A stretch of 6,056 nucleotides of DNA from an uncultured Ruminococcus sp. (GCA_946183385.1 CAMHBN010000124.1:1-6056), one strand, 5' to 3'; shown: positions 1 to 5,879, counted from the first letter of the stretch. The notes: a model not told the origin generated them from the sequence alone. Translations and numbers: made by a program.

Positions 1-833
1 TGGCGGACGTGATAAAGCCCGACAGCGCCGAGGCTGTCCGCGAGCTGCAAAATATGGGCATTAAGGTCGTTATGCTGACGGGCGACAACGAGAAGACAGC
101 ACGTTCTGTCGGCAGGCAGGCGGGTGTGGACAAGGTCATCGCGGGCGTCCTCCCCGACGGCAAGGAAGCCGTTGTCCGCGGCTTACAGAAGCAGGGCAGG
201 GTAGTCATGGTCGGCGACGGCATCAACGACGCTCCCGCACTGACACGCGCTGATATGGGCATTGCGATTGGCGCGGGCACGGACGTCGCCATCGACGCGG
301 CGGACGTGGTGCTGATGAAGAGCAGTCTCCGCGACGTACCCGCGGCGATTCGCCTCAGCCGCGCGACACTCCGCAACATCAGGCAGAACCTCTTTTGGGC
401 GTTTTTCTACAACGTCATTGGCATACCGCTCGCGGCGGGAGCATACATCAAGCTCTTCGGCTGGGAGCTCCAGCCGATGTTCGGAGCGGCGGCGATGAGC
501 CTGTCAAGCTTCTTTGTCGTGACAAACGCACTGCGCCTCAATCTCGTGGATATCCACAGCTCCAAGCACGACAAGCGGCTGAAAACAGCCGTTTCGCTTG
601 CAGACACGGAGACGGGTGCAGAGACCGTCACCATTGCGGTCAAGGGCATGATGTGTCAGCACTGCGAGGCACGGGTTAGGTCGGCGTTGGAGGAGCTCCC
701 GTTCGTGGAGACTGCCGCTCCAGACCACGAAAAGGGGACGGTCGTGCTGACGGTGAGTGCTCCCGCGGACGAAAGACAGCTGAAAAAAGCCGTTACAGAG
801 GCGGGTTATAAATTCGGCGGTATCGTCAGATAA
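1..833 (+). CDS. copA: Copper-type P1B ATPase, 3' part, with C-terminal HMA domain (5' end outside window)
   Basis: This is the C-terminal part of a heavy-metal-translocating P-type ATPase that pumps metal, most likely Cu+, across the cytoplasmic membrane. The frame is open from base 3, so the gene starts before the window; the GTG at base 9 is an internal Val codon, not a start. Numbering residues from that codon, the P-domain shows TGDN at 24-27 and GDGINDAPAL at 69-78. The two final membrane helices follow: about 128-147 with Tyr-Asn (134-135), and about 156-177 with MSLSS (163-167) and NALRL. The YN and MxxSS signatures are those of the Cu+ (P1B-1) subgroup. After a short polar linker, residues 207-270 form a ferredoxin-like HMA domain with GMMCQHC and metal-binding Cys216 and Cys219. 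HMA domains usually sit at the N-terminus, which is not visible here. No copper chaperone gene follows. Family assignment is firm; Cu specificity is inferred from the helix motifs. Confidence 0.93.
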   Translation, partial: ADVIKPDSAEAVRELQNMGIKVVMLTGDNEKTARSVGRQAGVDKVIAGVLPDGKEAVVRGLQKQGRVVMVGDGINDAPALTRADMGIAIGAGTDVAIDAADVVLMKSSLRDVPAAIRLSRATLRNIRQNLFWAFFYNVIGIPLAAGAYIKLFGWELQPMFGAAAMSLSSFFVVTNALRLNLVDIHSSKHDKRLKTAVSLADTETGAETVTIAVKGMMCQHCEARVRSALEELPFVETAAPDHEKGTVVLTVSAPADERQLKKAVTEAGYKFGGIVR

Positions 834-865
834 AAAATATATGTCACCCTATCGCGAAATGAGGG

Positions 866-894
866 TTGACAAGTGCTCCCGAGTGTGATATACT
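866..894 (+). promoter_or_regulatory. Sigma-A promoter of bioY
   Basis: A consensus -35 TTGACA (866-871) and a -10 TATACT (889-894) are separated by 17 bases. A TGTG element lies directly before the -10, the extended -10 type common in Firmicutes. Transcription would start near base 901, leaving a leader of only about 20 bases before the bioY start, too short for a riboswitch. It lies in the 90-base gap after the ATPase gene, so bioY is independently transcribed. Confidence 0.85.
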
Positions 895-909
895 GTAAGC
901 ATATCAACG

Positions 910-915
910 AAGGAG
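910..915 (+). promoter_or_regulatory. Ribosome binding site of bioY
   Basis: AAGGAG lies 8 bases before the ATG at 924 and fixes that codon as the start. Confidence 0.85.
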
Positions 916-923
916 TGACATAA

Positions 924-1514
924 ATGGAAAAAACTGTATCGCGTGAAACGCAGAAAAAGCGCGCTTTCACGACCAAGGAGCTCACGTTCACCGCGCTGAT
1001 GGCGGTGCTGCTCATCGTGTGCTCGTGGATTAATATCCCCACACCGTGGAACGTCTCGTTCACGCTCCAGACCTTCGCGGTCTTCTTCTCGCTCGTGCTT
1101 CTCGGCGGCAAGTGCGGCACGTTTTCGGTGCTCACGTTCCTGCTGCTCGGAGCGTTTGGACTGCCCGTATTCTCGCAGTTCAAGGGCGGCGTCGGAGCGC
1201 TGTTCGGGCTGACGGGCGGATACATTCTCGGATTTGTGCTGACCGCGCTGATATACTGGCTCGCGGAGCTTATCCCCGCAAAGGGAGCGGCTCGGATAGT
1301 GCGCAATGTAGCGGCTCTGCTGGTCGGACTGGCGGCGTGCTACGTCTTCGGAACGCTGTGGTTCATGCACGTGTACGCTCTTGACGACAAGGTGATATCG
1401 TTCAAGGGAGCGCTCGCGCTGTGCGTTGTGCCGTATATCGCCTTCGACCTCGTTAAGCTCGCGCTGGCGGTGCTTTTAGGAGAGAGGCTCAGGAAGCATA
1501 TCAATCTTAAATGA
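924..1514 (+). CDS. bioY: BioY biotin transporter, substrate-binding (S) component of an ECF transporter
   Basis: BioY is the integral-membrane biotin-capturing subunit of energy-coupling-factor transporters. The 196-residue length fits the family. A charged N-terminus (1-20) precedes about six hydrophobic segments (roughly 22-37, 50-62, 65-82, 92-113, 127-148, 162-186). Family signatures are the VSFTLQTFAV stretch (44-53), GAFGLPVFSQFKGGVG (76-91), GLTGGYILGF (95-104) and the C-terminal DLVKLALAVLLGERLRK. The start is supported by an AAGGAG at good spacing. The gene stands alone with its own promoter and terminator. No EcfA/EcfT genes or biotin biosynthesis genes are in the window, so it probably shares the cell's common EcfAAT module (inference), and the window gives no sign of a complete biotin pathway. 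I did not see a convincing BirA operator at the promoter. Confidence 0.95.
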   Translation: MEKTVSRETQKKRAFTTKELTFTALMAVLLIVCSWINIPTPWNVSFTLQTFAVFFSLVLLGGKCGTFSVLTFLLLGAFGLPVFSQFKGGVGALFGLTGGYILGFVLTALIYWLAELIPAKGAARIVRNVAALLVGLAACYVFGTLWFMHVYALDDKVISFKGALALCVVPYIAFDLVKLALAVLLGERLRKHINLK

Positions 1515-1558
1515 AAAATCCCCGTATCACTGGTATTCAGTGGTGCGGGGATTTTTTT
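1514..1558. terminator. Bidirectional intrinsic terminator shared by bioY and the convergent GIY-YIG gene
   Basis: A 19-base left arm (1514-1532) pairs with a 19-base right arm (1538-1556) around a 5-base loop, with only two G-U wobbles. The core is ATCCCCG/CGGGGAT with A-runs on the left and T-runs on the right, so each strand has a U-tract after the hairpin. The bioY TGA ends at 1514 and the stop of the opposing gene is at 1557-1559, so the hairpin fills the whole gap between the convergent genes. Confidence 0.95.
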
Positions 1559-2240
1559 ATTCATTGTCTTTTTTCTGCCTAAAAATATTTATAGGTTGTC
1601 CATCTTCTGTTTTCCAAACAAGCCAGCCATTATTTGCGTGTCCAAGCGGTACCCAGCCTGCTGTTGACGGAGAATTACACTCGATATCTTCCATTAGAGT
1701 ATCATTTTCGATAACAGCAGCCTTCCGTGAATCAGGCATCCATGGTGCATTTGACGGAGCACATTTACTTCCCTTTAATACAATAAACATTCCATTTTCG
1801 ACACGCATTTTTGCGGTTATCACCCCAAATTTCTTTTTTGTTTCATTCAAGAAATATGTTCCTTCGGGTATTCTTGCTCTGTCTTGGCTATCATTTCGAT
1901 TATCGGTCGCCTCGACAAATGATTGCTCTTTTGTTTCGTTTTTCGGATAAATCTGTTTTCCTTCAAATGATGAAAGAAGCTGAATAACCAGATTAACATC
2001 TGTTGCAAACAACTCAGAGTTTTGCAAACGACTTTTATCAAATAGACTATGCAGTAATGCTTCCTTTGCGTCGTATTCTTCAACTTCGATAGCAAACTTT
2101 CTCTTTAGTCCGACAACATTGTTGTAACCATTTCGTTCTAAAGTGTACATTCTATTTTCAAATTGATCTGAAGCTGTTTTACCTATTTTAATGAGACCGG
2201 GAACAACAGTCTCCATAATGTAAATAATACCTTTTGTCAT
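1557..2240 (-). CDS. GIY-YIG (T5orf172-type) nuclease-like protein with C-terminal DUF4357
   Basis: This 227-residue protein has two recognisable parts. Residues 4-90 resemble the T5orf172/MUG113 branch of the GIY-YIG endonuclease fold: GIIYI (4-8) and GLIKIGKT (15-22) cover the GIY and YIG strands (KIG replaces YIG, as is usual in this branch), followed by Arg30, the LLHSLF segment with His64, and Glu76 in SELF as the likely metal-binding Glu. Residues 150-220 match DUF4357: MFIVLKGSK, then SPSTAGW, NNGWLVWKTEDG. Residues 95-125 are a polar linker. The start has a good ribosome binding site inside the tail of rlmD, 2 bases upstream, so the gene is the last of the minus-strand operon. Base composition is very unlike its neighbours (18/60 and 20/60 G/C in samples 1561-1620 and 1921-1980), which suggests recent acquisition. 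Cellular role is unknown; nuclease activity, possibly in defence or DNA modification, is only inferred from the fold. Confidence 0.85.
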   Translation of the reverse strand: MTKGIIYIMETVVPGLIKIGKTASDQFENRMYTLERNGYNNVVGLKRKFAIEVEEYDAKEALLHSLFDKSRLQNSELFATDVNLVIQLLSSFEGKQIYPKNETKEQSFVEATDNRNDSQDRARIPEGTYFLNETKKKFGVITAKMRVENGMFIVLKGSKCAPSNAPWMPDSRKAAVIENDTLMEDIECNSPSTAGWVPLGHANNGWLVWKTEDGQPINIFRQKKDNE

Positions 2241-2242
2241 AA

Positions 2243-3604
2243 TTACTCTCCTTTCATTTTAGTCATCAATACTACGCACTCAACGTGCCGTGTAGCGGGG
2301 AAGAGGTCGGCGCCGCAGACCCGCTCCGCCGTGTAGCCGTGCGAGCAGAGGTACTTCGCGTCGCGGGCGGCAGTTGACGGGTTGCACGAAATCATCACCA
2401 CCCGCTCGGGAGTGGCAGCGACGATGTGTCCGAGAGTCTCCTCGGAGCAGCCCTTGCGCGGCGGGTCAACGACTATGATATCAGGAGCGCAGCCCCTCTC
2501 GCGGAGCTTCCCGAAGACCTCGCCCGCGTCGCCGCAGTGGAACTCCGCGTTGGTGATGCCGTTGCGCTCGGCGTTTCTGCGAGCATTCTCGACCGCCTCG
2601 GGGACTATCTCCACGCCGACGATACGTCCCGCGCTCCGAGCCATCGACAGCCCTATCGTACCCGCGCCGCAGTAGAGGTCGGCGACGGTCTCGCTGCCTG
2701 TAGGAGCGGCATATTCGAGAGCCTTCGCGTAGAGGCGCTCCGCCTGCACGGTGTTGACCTGATAGAAGGAAAGCGGCGAGATCTCGACCTCATTGCCGCA
2801 CATCTTATCGGTAATGGTGTCGCTTCCCCACAGCGTGAGACAGCGCTCGCCGAGAATGACGTTCGTGCGCGCGGGATTGATATTGAGCACGACACTTTTG
2901 ATGTCGGGGAAGCTCTCGGTCAGCTTCTTGCAGAGCGGCATAAGCTGCCGTGATACGTCCTTTCGCGCGACGAGGCAGACCATCACCTCGCCCGAGTGAG
3001 CTCCGCGGCGGAGGTAGATGTGGCGCATTATGCCGCTGCCCGTTTTCTCGTCGTAGACCGACAGCCCGCGTTCGTTTATGTACGCGAGTACAGCCGCGGC
3101 AATGTCGGAGAACACCCTCGGCTGGAGCGGGCAGTCCTCGATTGGAACGACCCTGTGACTGCGCGGAGCATAGAATCCGCAGACAGCCCTGCCGTCCGCG
3201 ACTGCGAGGGGGTACTGCGCTTTATTGCGGTAGCGGTCGGTGACCTCGGCGGCGAGGAAGCTGTCGAACTGCGGCGAAAGTCCGCCTATCCGCTCGAATG
3301 CGTCGCGGACAACGGCTTCCTTGGCGCGGCATTCAGCCTCGTAGCTGATGTGCCTGTAGACGCACCCGCCGCACTTCTTATATACGCCGCACGGACGCTC
3401 ACAGCGGTCGGGGGAGGGCGTGACGAGCCTGTCCACGATACCGAAGGCGTAGCTGCTCAGCACCTTCACGACCTTCACCTCCGCGACGTCGCCGACAGCC
3501 GTTTCGGGCACGAATACAGCCATTTCTTCAATGCGGCAGACTCCGCTTCCCTCGGAGGTGAGCCCCGTTATTTCTGCGGTGTAGACTTTATTTTTTTCAG
3601 GCAT
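2243..3604 (-). CDS. rlmD: 23S rRNA (uracil-C5)-methyltransferase, RlmD/RumA family
   Basis: This enzyme uses S-adenosylmethionine to methylate C5 of a uridine in 23S rRNA (U1939 in E. coli numbering for RlmD; some Firmicutes homologues also modify U747). The 453 residues show the full family layout. A TRAM RNA-binding domain (about 1-62) comes first. Iron-sulfur cluster cysteines follow: Cys72, Cys78, Cys81 (CX5CX2C) and Cys158 in EDCPLQ. The Rossmann methyltransferase domain has DLYCGAGTIGLS (309-320), GVEIVPEA, VVDPPRKGC (378-386), the nucleophile Cys407 in SCNPSTAARD, and the general-base Glu442 in RHVE. The start is set by GGAGG 7 bases upstream; it lies inside the end of hemZ (37-base overlap, different frame), so coupled translation is likely. 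An additional Cys68 precedes the cluster. The last six residues are encoded by AT-rich sequence that merges into the next gene. Which uridine(s) it modifies cannot be read from sequence. Confidence 0.93.
   Translation of the reverse strand: MPEKNKVYTAEITGLTSEGSGVCRIEEMAVFVPETAVGDVAEVKVVKVLSSYAFGIVDRLVTPSPDRCERPCGVYKKCGGCVYRHISYEAECRAKEAVVRDAFERIGGLSPQFDSFLAAEVTDRYRNKAQYPLAVADGRAVCGFYAPRSHRVVPIEDCPLQPRVFSDIAAAVLAYINERGLSVYDEKTGSGIMRHIYLRRGAHSGEVMVCLVARKDVSRQLMPLCKKLTESFPDIKSVVLNINPARTNVILGERCLTLWGSDTITDKMCGNEVEISPLSFYQVNTVQAERLYAKALEYAAPTGSETVADLYCGAGTIGLSMARSAGRIVGVEIVPEAVENARRNAERNGITNAEFHCGDAGEVFGKLRERGCAPDIIVVDPPRKGCSEETLGHIVAATPERVVMISCNPSTAARDAKYLCSHGYTAERVCGADLFPATRHVECVVLMTKMKGE
2247..2254 (-). 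promoter_or_regulatory. Ribosome binding site of the GIY-YIG gene, inside the 3' end of rlmD
   Basis: On the minus strand AAAGGAGA lies 6 bases before the ATG at 2240. It is made of the last codons of rlmD (Lys-Gly-Glu), so translation of the two genes is probably coupled. Confidence 0.8.
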
Positions 3605-5040
3605 TCCGTGACCTCCGTTTTCTTTGTCATCAGCTCGTCGAAGCGGCTGATGTACTCATAAGGGAACTTGTAATTGTGTATGCGGCTTATCTTGCCGTCG
3701 GGGTAGACGAGCTTCGTGGACGCCGCGCAGCCCGCTCCGAGAATGGTCTGCGTCTCGTCCATGATGAAGATGTTGTACCAGCTCTCAAAGCCCTTTTTCG
3801 CGTAGCCGACGTTTTCGAGGTTGTCAACGGTGTTCTTCTGACGATACATATAGTACGGCAGATAGCCACTTCCGATGAGCTTTTCAACGCTGTAGTCAAC
3901 CATTTCCGCGGCGGGATTCTTTATATTCGCGGAGCTTTTCTCGAACAGCTCAGCCGAGCGTTTCAGCGTGAGAGTGTGGACGGTTATGCTCTCGGGAGAG
4001 AGCTCGCAGATACGGTCGAGCGTATTGCGGAAGCTCTCCGCCGATTCCGTGGGCAGACCCGCGATGAGGTCGGTGTTTATGTTATCGAAGCCAAGCCTTC
4101 GTGCGAGCTCGAAGGCGCGTATGGCGTCCTCGCCCGAGTGCTGACGACCTATCACGCGGAGCACATCGTCGTTGAGGGTCTGCGGATTCACGGAAATTCG
4201 TGAAGCTCCGAGCTCCTTTATCACGCGGAGCTTCTCCTCGGTGATGGTGTCGGGACGTCCTGCCTCCACGCTGTATTCGCGTATGCTGCCGAGGTCGAAG
4301 CTGCGCTCGACAGCCTCCATTACGGCTTGGAGCTCGTCCGCGGAAATAGACGTGGGAGTGCCGCCGCCGAAATATATCGTGTCGATTTTCGTGCCTGTCT
4401 CGCGGACGATGTCGCCCATGATCTCAAGCTCGCGGCAGAGCGCGGCGATGTACTCGGGCATGAGCTTGCGCGCGGAGTCCATGCTGTGCGAGACGAACGA
4501 GCAGTAGCTGCACCTCGTCGGGCAGAAGGGGATAGACACGTACAGGCTCGCGGCGGAGAGGTCAATTTTTTCGAGTATCGGCAGCTGATTCACAGCGGTC
4601 GCGTAGGCGAGCTCGAACTTGTCAGGCAGAAGCTCGAAGCGTTCGGTGAGCTCAGCGCGGATCTGCTCCTTACCGAGCCCGCGCTCGATGAGCTCCGTGA
4701 CCTTTTTCACGGGACGGATACCCGTCATAATTCCCCACGGCGGACGTATGCCCGTGAGCTCTGTCAGCGTGTGCGCAAGAGCGCGGCATATCTCGTGCTC
4801 GAGCTTGTCGGGAGCAGCTTCACCCTCGGTAATGACGGGCTCGTCCCCGAGGCAGACCTCCACCGCGAATGAGCCGTTTTCGTGCACCTCCGCGACGACA
4901 TACCGCTCACCGACTATTTCGCTCCTGTCCGTGCAGAACATAAAGCGGGCGGTGTTGAAAAAGAGCTTCAGCGTCGCCTCAATCTCGTATTTAAAAGAAT
5001 TGCCGATCAGCACGATCGGCATTTTTGTGTCGTTATTCAT
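3568..5040 (-). CDS. hemZ: HemZ-type radical SAM protein (coproporphyrinogen III oxidase-like)
   Basis: This is a 490-residue member of the HemN/HemZ radical SAM group. The family is annotated as oxygen-independent coproporphyrinogen III dehydrogenase, which would oxidatively decarboxylate two propionates to vinyls in haem synthesis. An N-terminal HemZ-specific region (1-160) contains GIMTGIRPVKK (103-113). The radical SAM core has the cluster motif CPTRCSYC (Cys173, Cys177, Cys180), GGGTPTS (225-231), VEAGRPDT (258-265) and NTDLIAGLPTE (322-332). The C-terminal part holds MYRQKNTVDNLENVGY (398-413), typical of HemZ. The ATG at 5040 lies 4 bases after the stop of the MBL gene and has no clear Shine-Dalgarno, so it probably relies on coupling; Met7 is a possible alternative start, also without a good site. 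The biochemical activity is family-based: many anaerobes with this gene lack a full haem pathway, so its real substrate here is uncertain. Confidence 0.9.
   Translation of the reverse strand: MNNDTKMPIVLIGNSFKYEIEATLKLFFNTARFMFCTDRSEIVGERYVVAEVHENGSFAVEVCLGDEPVITEGEAAPDKLEHEICRALAHTLTELTGIRPPWGIMTGIRPVKKVTELIERGLGKEQIRAELTERFELLPDKFELAYATAVNQLPILEKIDLSAASLYVSIPFCPTRCSYCSFVSHSMDSARKLMPEYIAALCRELEIMGDIVRETGTKIDTIYFGGGTPTSISADELQAVMEAVERSFDLGSIREYSVEAGRPDTITEEKLRVIKELGASRISVNPQTLNDDVLRVIGRQHSGEDAIRAFELARRLGFDNINTDLIAGLPTESAESFRNTLDRICELSPESITVHTLTLKRSAELFEKSSANIKNPAAEMVDYSVEKLIGSGYLPYYMYRQKNTVDNLENVGYAKKGFESWYNIFIMDETQTILGAGCAASTKLVYPDGKISRIHNYKFPYEYISRFDELMTKKTEVTECLKKIKSTPQK
3612..3616 (-). 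promoter_or_regulatory. Ribosome binding site of rlmD, inside hemZ
   Basis: GGAGG on the minus strand, 7 bases before the ATG at 3604. It supports the start that makes rlmD overlap hemZ by 37 bases. Confidence 0.8.
5001..5021. repeat. Short perfect hairpin in the 5' coding end of hemZ
   Basis: Perfect 8-base inverted repeat TGCCGATC/GATCGGCA around a 5-base loop, covering hemZ codons for residues 7-13 and enclosing the alternative Met7. On the plus strand it is followed by TTTTT, so it would look like an antisense terminator; on the sense strand it could form a structure in the mRNA about 20 bases after the start. It may simply be a coding coincidence. Confidence 0.5.
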
Positions 5041-5044
5041 AGCA

Positions 5045-5662
5045 TCATCTCATAAAAGGATTGTTTTGTCTCTCGTATTCGAGGGTGGTCGTCTCGCCGT
5101 GTCCGGGGTAGACCTTGTAGTCACCCTCAAGCTCCTTCAGCAGCTTCATCGAATTCTGCATATAGTGAGCATCGCCGCCGGGGAAGTCGGTGCGTCCGAC
5201 GGAGCAGCAGAACAGCGTATCGCCCGAGAACATCACGTCTCCTGTGATGTAGCAGACGCTGCCGTGAGTGTGTCCCGGAGTGTGCAGCACGCGGAACGAG
5301 CAGTCGCCGTCGTTGATGCAGCAGTCGCCGCGCACGACGGTGTAGTCGGTGATGGCTCTGAACGGCATTATCGAAATCGACGAGTGCAGCGACGCCGACG
5401 AGCTCGTCAGCATATACGCGTCGCTCTCGTGGACGTATATCTCCGCACCCGTAGCCGCGCGGACTTCCTCCGCACCGCCTATATGGTCGAAGTGACCGTG
5501 CGTGAGCAGTATCTTCGTGAGGCGGAGCTTCTGCATACGCATATATTCAAGCAGTACGCGCGGGCTTCCGCCGATATCTATCGCGATACACCTCGCGGGA
5601 GCCGTCTCCACGAGGTAGCAGTTGGAGTTGAGCTCGCCGAGCTGAAAAGTTTTTATCCTCAT
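5045..5662 (-). CDS. MBL-fold metallo-hydrolase, glyoxalase II-like
   Basis: A 205-residue metallo-beta-lactamase-fold hydrolase with a two-metal site, cytoplasmic (no signal peptide). Metal ligands are visible as THGHFDH (His55, His57, Asp59, His60), PGHTHG (His131), SGDTL (Asp148) and PGHGE (His188). The N-terminus MRIKTFQLGELNSNCYLV is typical of the small glyoxalase II-like group (YcbL-like), whose natural substrates are often thioesters such as S-lactoylglutathione analogues, but the substrate here is unknown. I chose the ATG at 5662 rather than the one 30 bases further upstream (5692) because AAGGAG lies 6 bases before it and homologues begin at this point. It is the first gene after rel and is followed 4 bases later by hemZ. 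In many Clostridia an MBL gene sits between rel and hemZ, which supports the identification. Often a dtd gene lies between rel and this gene; none is present here. Confidence 0.9.
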   Translation of the reverse strand: MRIKTFQLGELNSNCYLVETAPARCIAIDIGGSPRVLLEYMRMQKLRLTKILLTHGHFDHIGGAEEVRAATGAEIYVHESDAYMLTSSSASLHSSISIMPFRAITDYTVVRGDCCINDGDCSFRVLHTPGHTHGSVCYITGDVMFSGDTLFCCSVGRTDFPGGDAHYMQNSMKLLKELEGDYKVYPGHGETTTLEYERQNNPFMR

Positions 5663-5668
5663 AGTATG

Positions 5669-5674
5669 CTCCTT
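5669..5674 (-). promoter_or_regulatory. Ribosome binding site that fixes the MBL start
   Basis: AAGGAG on the minus strand, 6 bases before the ATG at 5662. The alternative upstream ATG at 5692 has no such site, so the 10-residue longer reading is unlikely. Confidence 0.8.
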
Positions 5675-5711
5675 AAAATGGGTAAATAACATTTTAGGTG
5701 GTCGTCAGGTG

Positions 5712-5735
5712 CGGGGCGTTTGCTTAATTGCCCCG
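5712..5735. repeat. GC hairpin in the leader of the MBL gene
   Basis: A perfect 6-base inverted repeat CGGGGC (5712-5717) and GCCCCG (5730-5735) around an AT-rich 12-base loop, about 50 bases upstream of the MBL start. No U-tract follows on either strand, so it does not read as an intrinsic terminator. It could be a leader structure in the minus-strand transcript. It abuts the larger inverted repeat. Confidence 0.5.
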
Positions 5736-5736
5736 A

Positions 5737-5811
5737 ATCACAAACACGGATTCTGTCAAGACCGCCATTTATGGCGCTTGTTTTAGTCTTGACTGAATTC
5801 GGGTTTGTGAT
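5737..5811. repeat. Large imperfect inverted repeat between rel and the MBL gene
   Basis: Two 26-base arms (5737-5762 and 5786-5811) are complementary at 23 positions, and one of the three mismatches is a G-U wobble on the plus-strand RNA. The 23-base centre (5763-5785) holds its own small hairpin CGCCAT/ATGGCG (5763-5776). Each arm contains, pointing outwards, TTGAC(T/A) followed by GTTTGTGAT, so the arms are mirrored copies of a promoter-like sequence; only the right copy continues into a good -10. No target-site duplication or transposase is visible. It could be a MITE-like or palindromic intergenic element, a regulator binding region, or an RNA hairpin in rel read-through transcripts. Confidence 0.75.
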
Positions 5812-5816
5812 ATAAT
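5789..5816 (+). promoter_or_regulatory. Strong sigma-A promoter candidate, plus strand, facing the 3' end of rel
   Basis: TTGACT (5789-5794) and a perfect TATAAT (5811-5816) are 16 bases apart, with TGTG directly before the -10, the same extended form seen at the bioY promoter. Transcription would start near 5823 and run antisense into the rel coding region. No plus-strand gene is visible in the remaining window. Confidence 0.7.
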
Positions 5817-5849
5817 AGGAAATTGCGAACGCCTTAACCACAAAAAACT

Positions 5850-5879
5850 TATATACCTCTTAAATAGAAGAACGGTCAA
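5850..5879 (-). promoter_or_regulatory. Possible weak promoter for the MBL-hemZ-rlmD operon
   Basis: On the minus strand TTGACC (5879-5874) and TATATA (5855-5850) are 18 bases apart, overlapping the end of rel. Elements and spacing are acceptable but not strong. The transcript would have a leader of roughly 180 bases including both intergenic hairpins. Read-through from rel is an equally good explanation for transcription of the operon, since no convincing terminator follows rel. Confidence 0.35.

Noticed and set aside
846..866. ACCCT/AGGGT hairpin after the ATPase gene as a terminator
   Set aside because: Five-base stem with an 11-base loop and no T-run on the plus strand; it overlaps the bioY -35 and is probably chance.
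865..908. GTTGA (865-869) and TCAAC (904-908) as a possible BirA operator at the bioY promoter
   Set aside because: Only 5-base arms 34 bases apart, and neither matches the TTGTTAAC/GTTAACAA-like halves or spacing known for biotin operators.
2996..3661. Plus-strand open frame opposite rlmD
   Set aside because: A shadow of rlmD with no recognisable domain and no ribosome binding site or promoter of its own.
4619..5689. Long plus-strand open frame opposite hemZ and the MBL gene
   Set aside because: It is antisense to two firmly recognised genes, has no family-like sequence, and long antisense frames are expected in GC-rich coding DNA.
5731..5759. Left arm of the inverted repeat as a working minus-strand promoter for the MBL operon
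   Set aside because: The TTGACA is good but the sequence at -10 distance is TTCGGG, too far from TATAAT to call a promoter.
5763..5785. Invertible DNA switch between the two repeat arms
   Set aside because: The enclosed segment is only 23 bases and inversion would not move the -10 element; no recombinase gene is visible.
5659..5841. Minus-strand 60-codon frame across the rel-MBL spacer
   Set aside because: It runs through the inverted repeat, has no Shine-Dalgarno, resembles no protein, and overlaps the MBL start in another frame.
5841..5873. Terminator after rel (minus strand CTTCT/AGAGG stem followed by TTTTTT)
   Set aside because: The stem is only five pairs including a wobble, and the T-run is separated from it by about eight bases, so it should not terminate efficiently.
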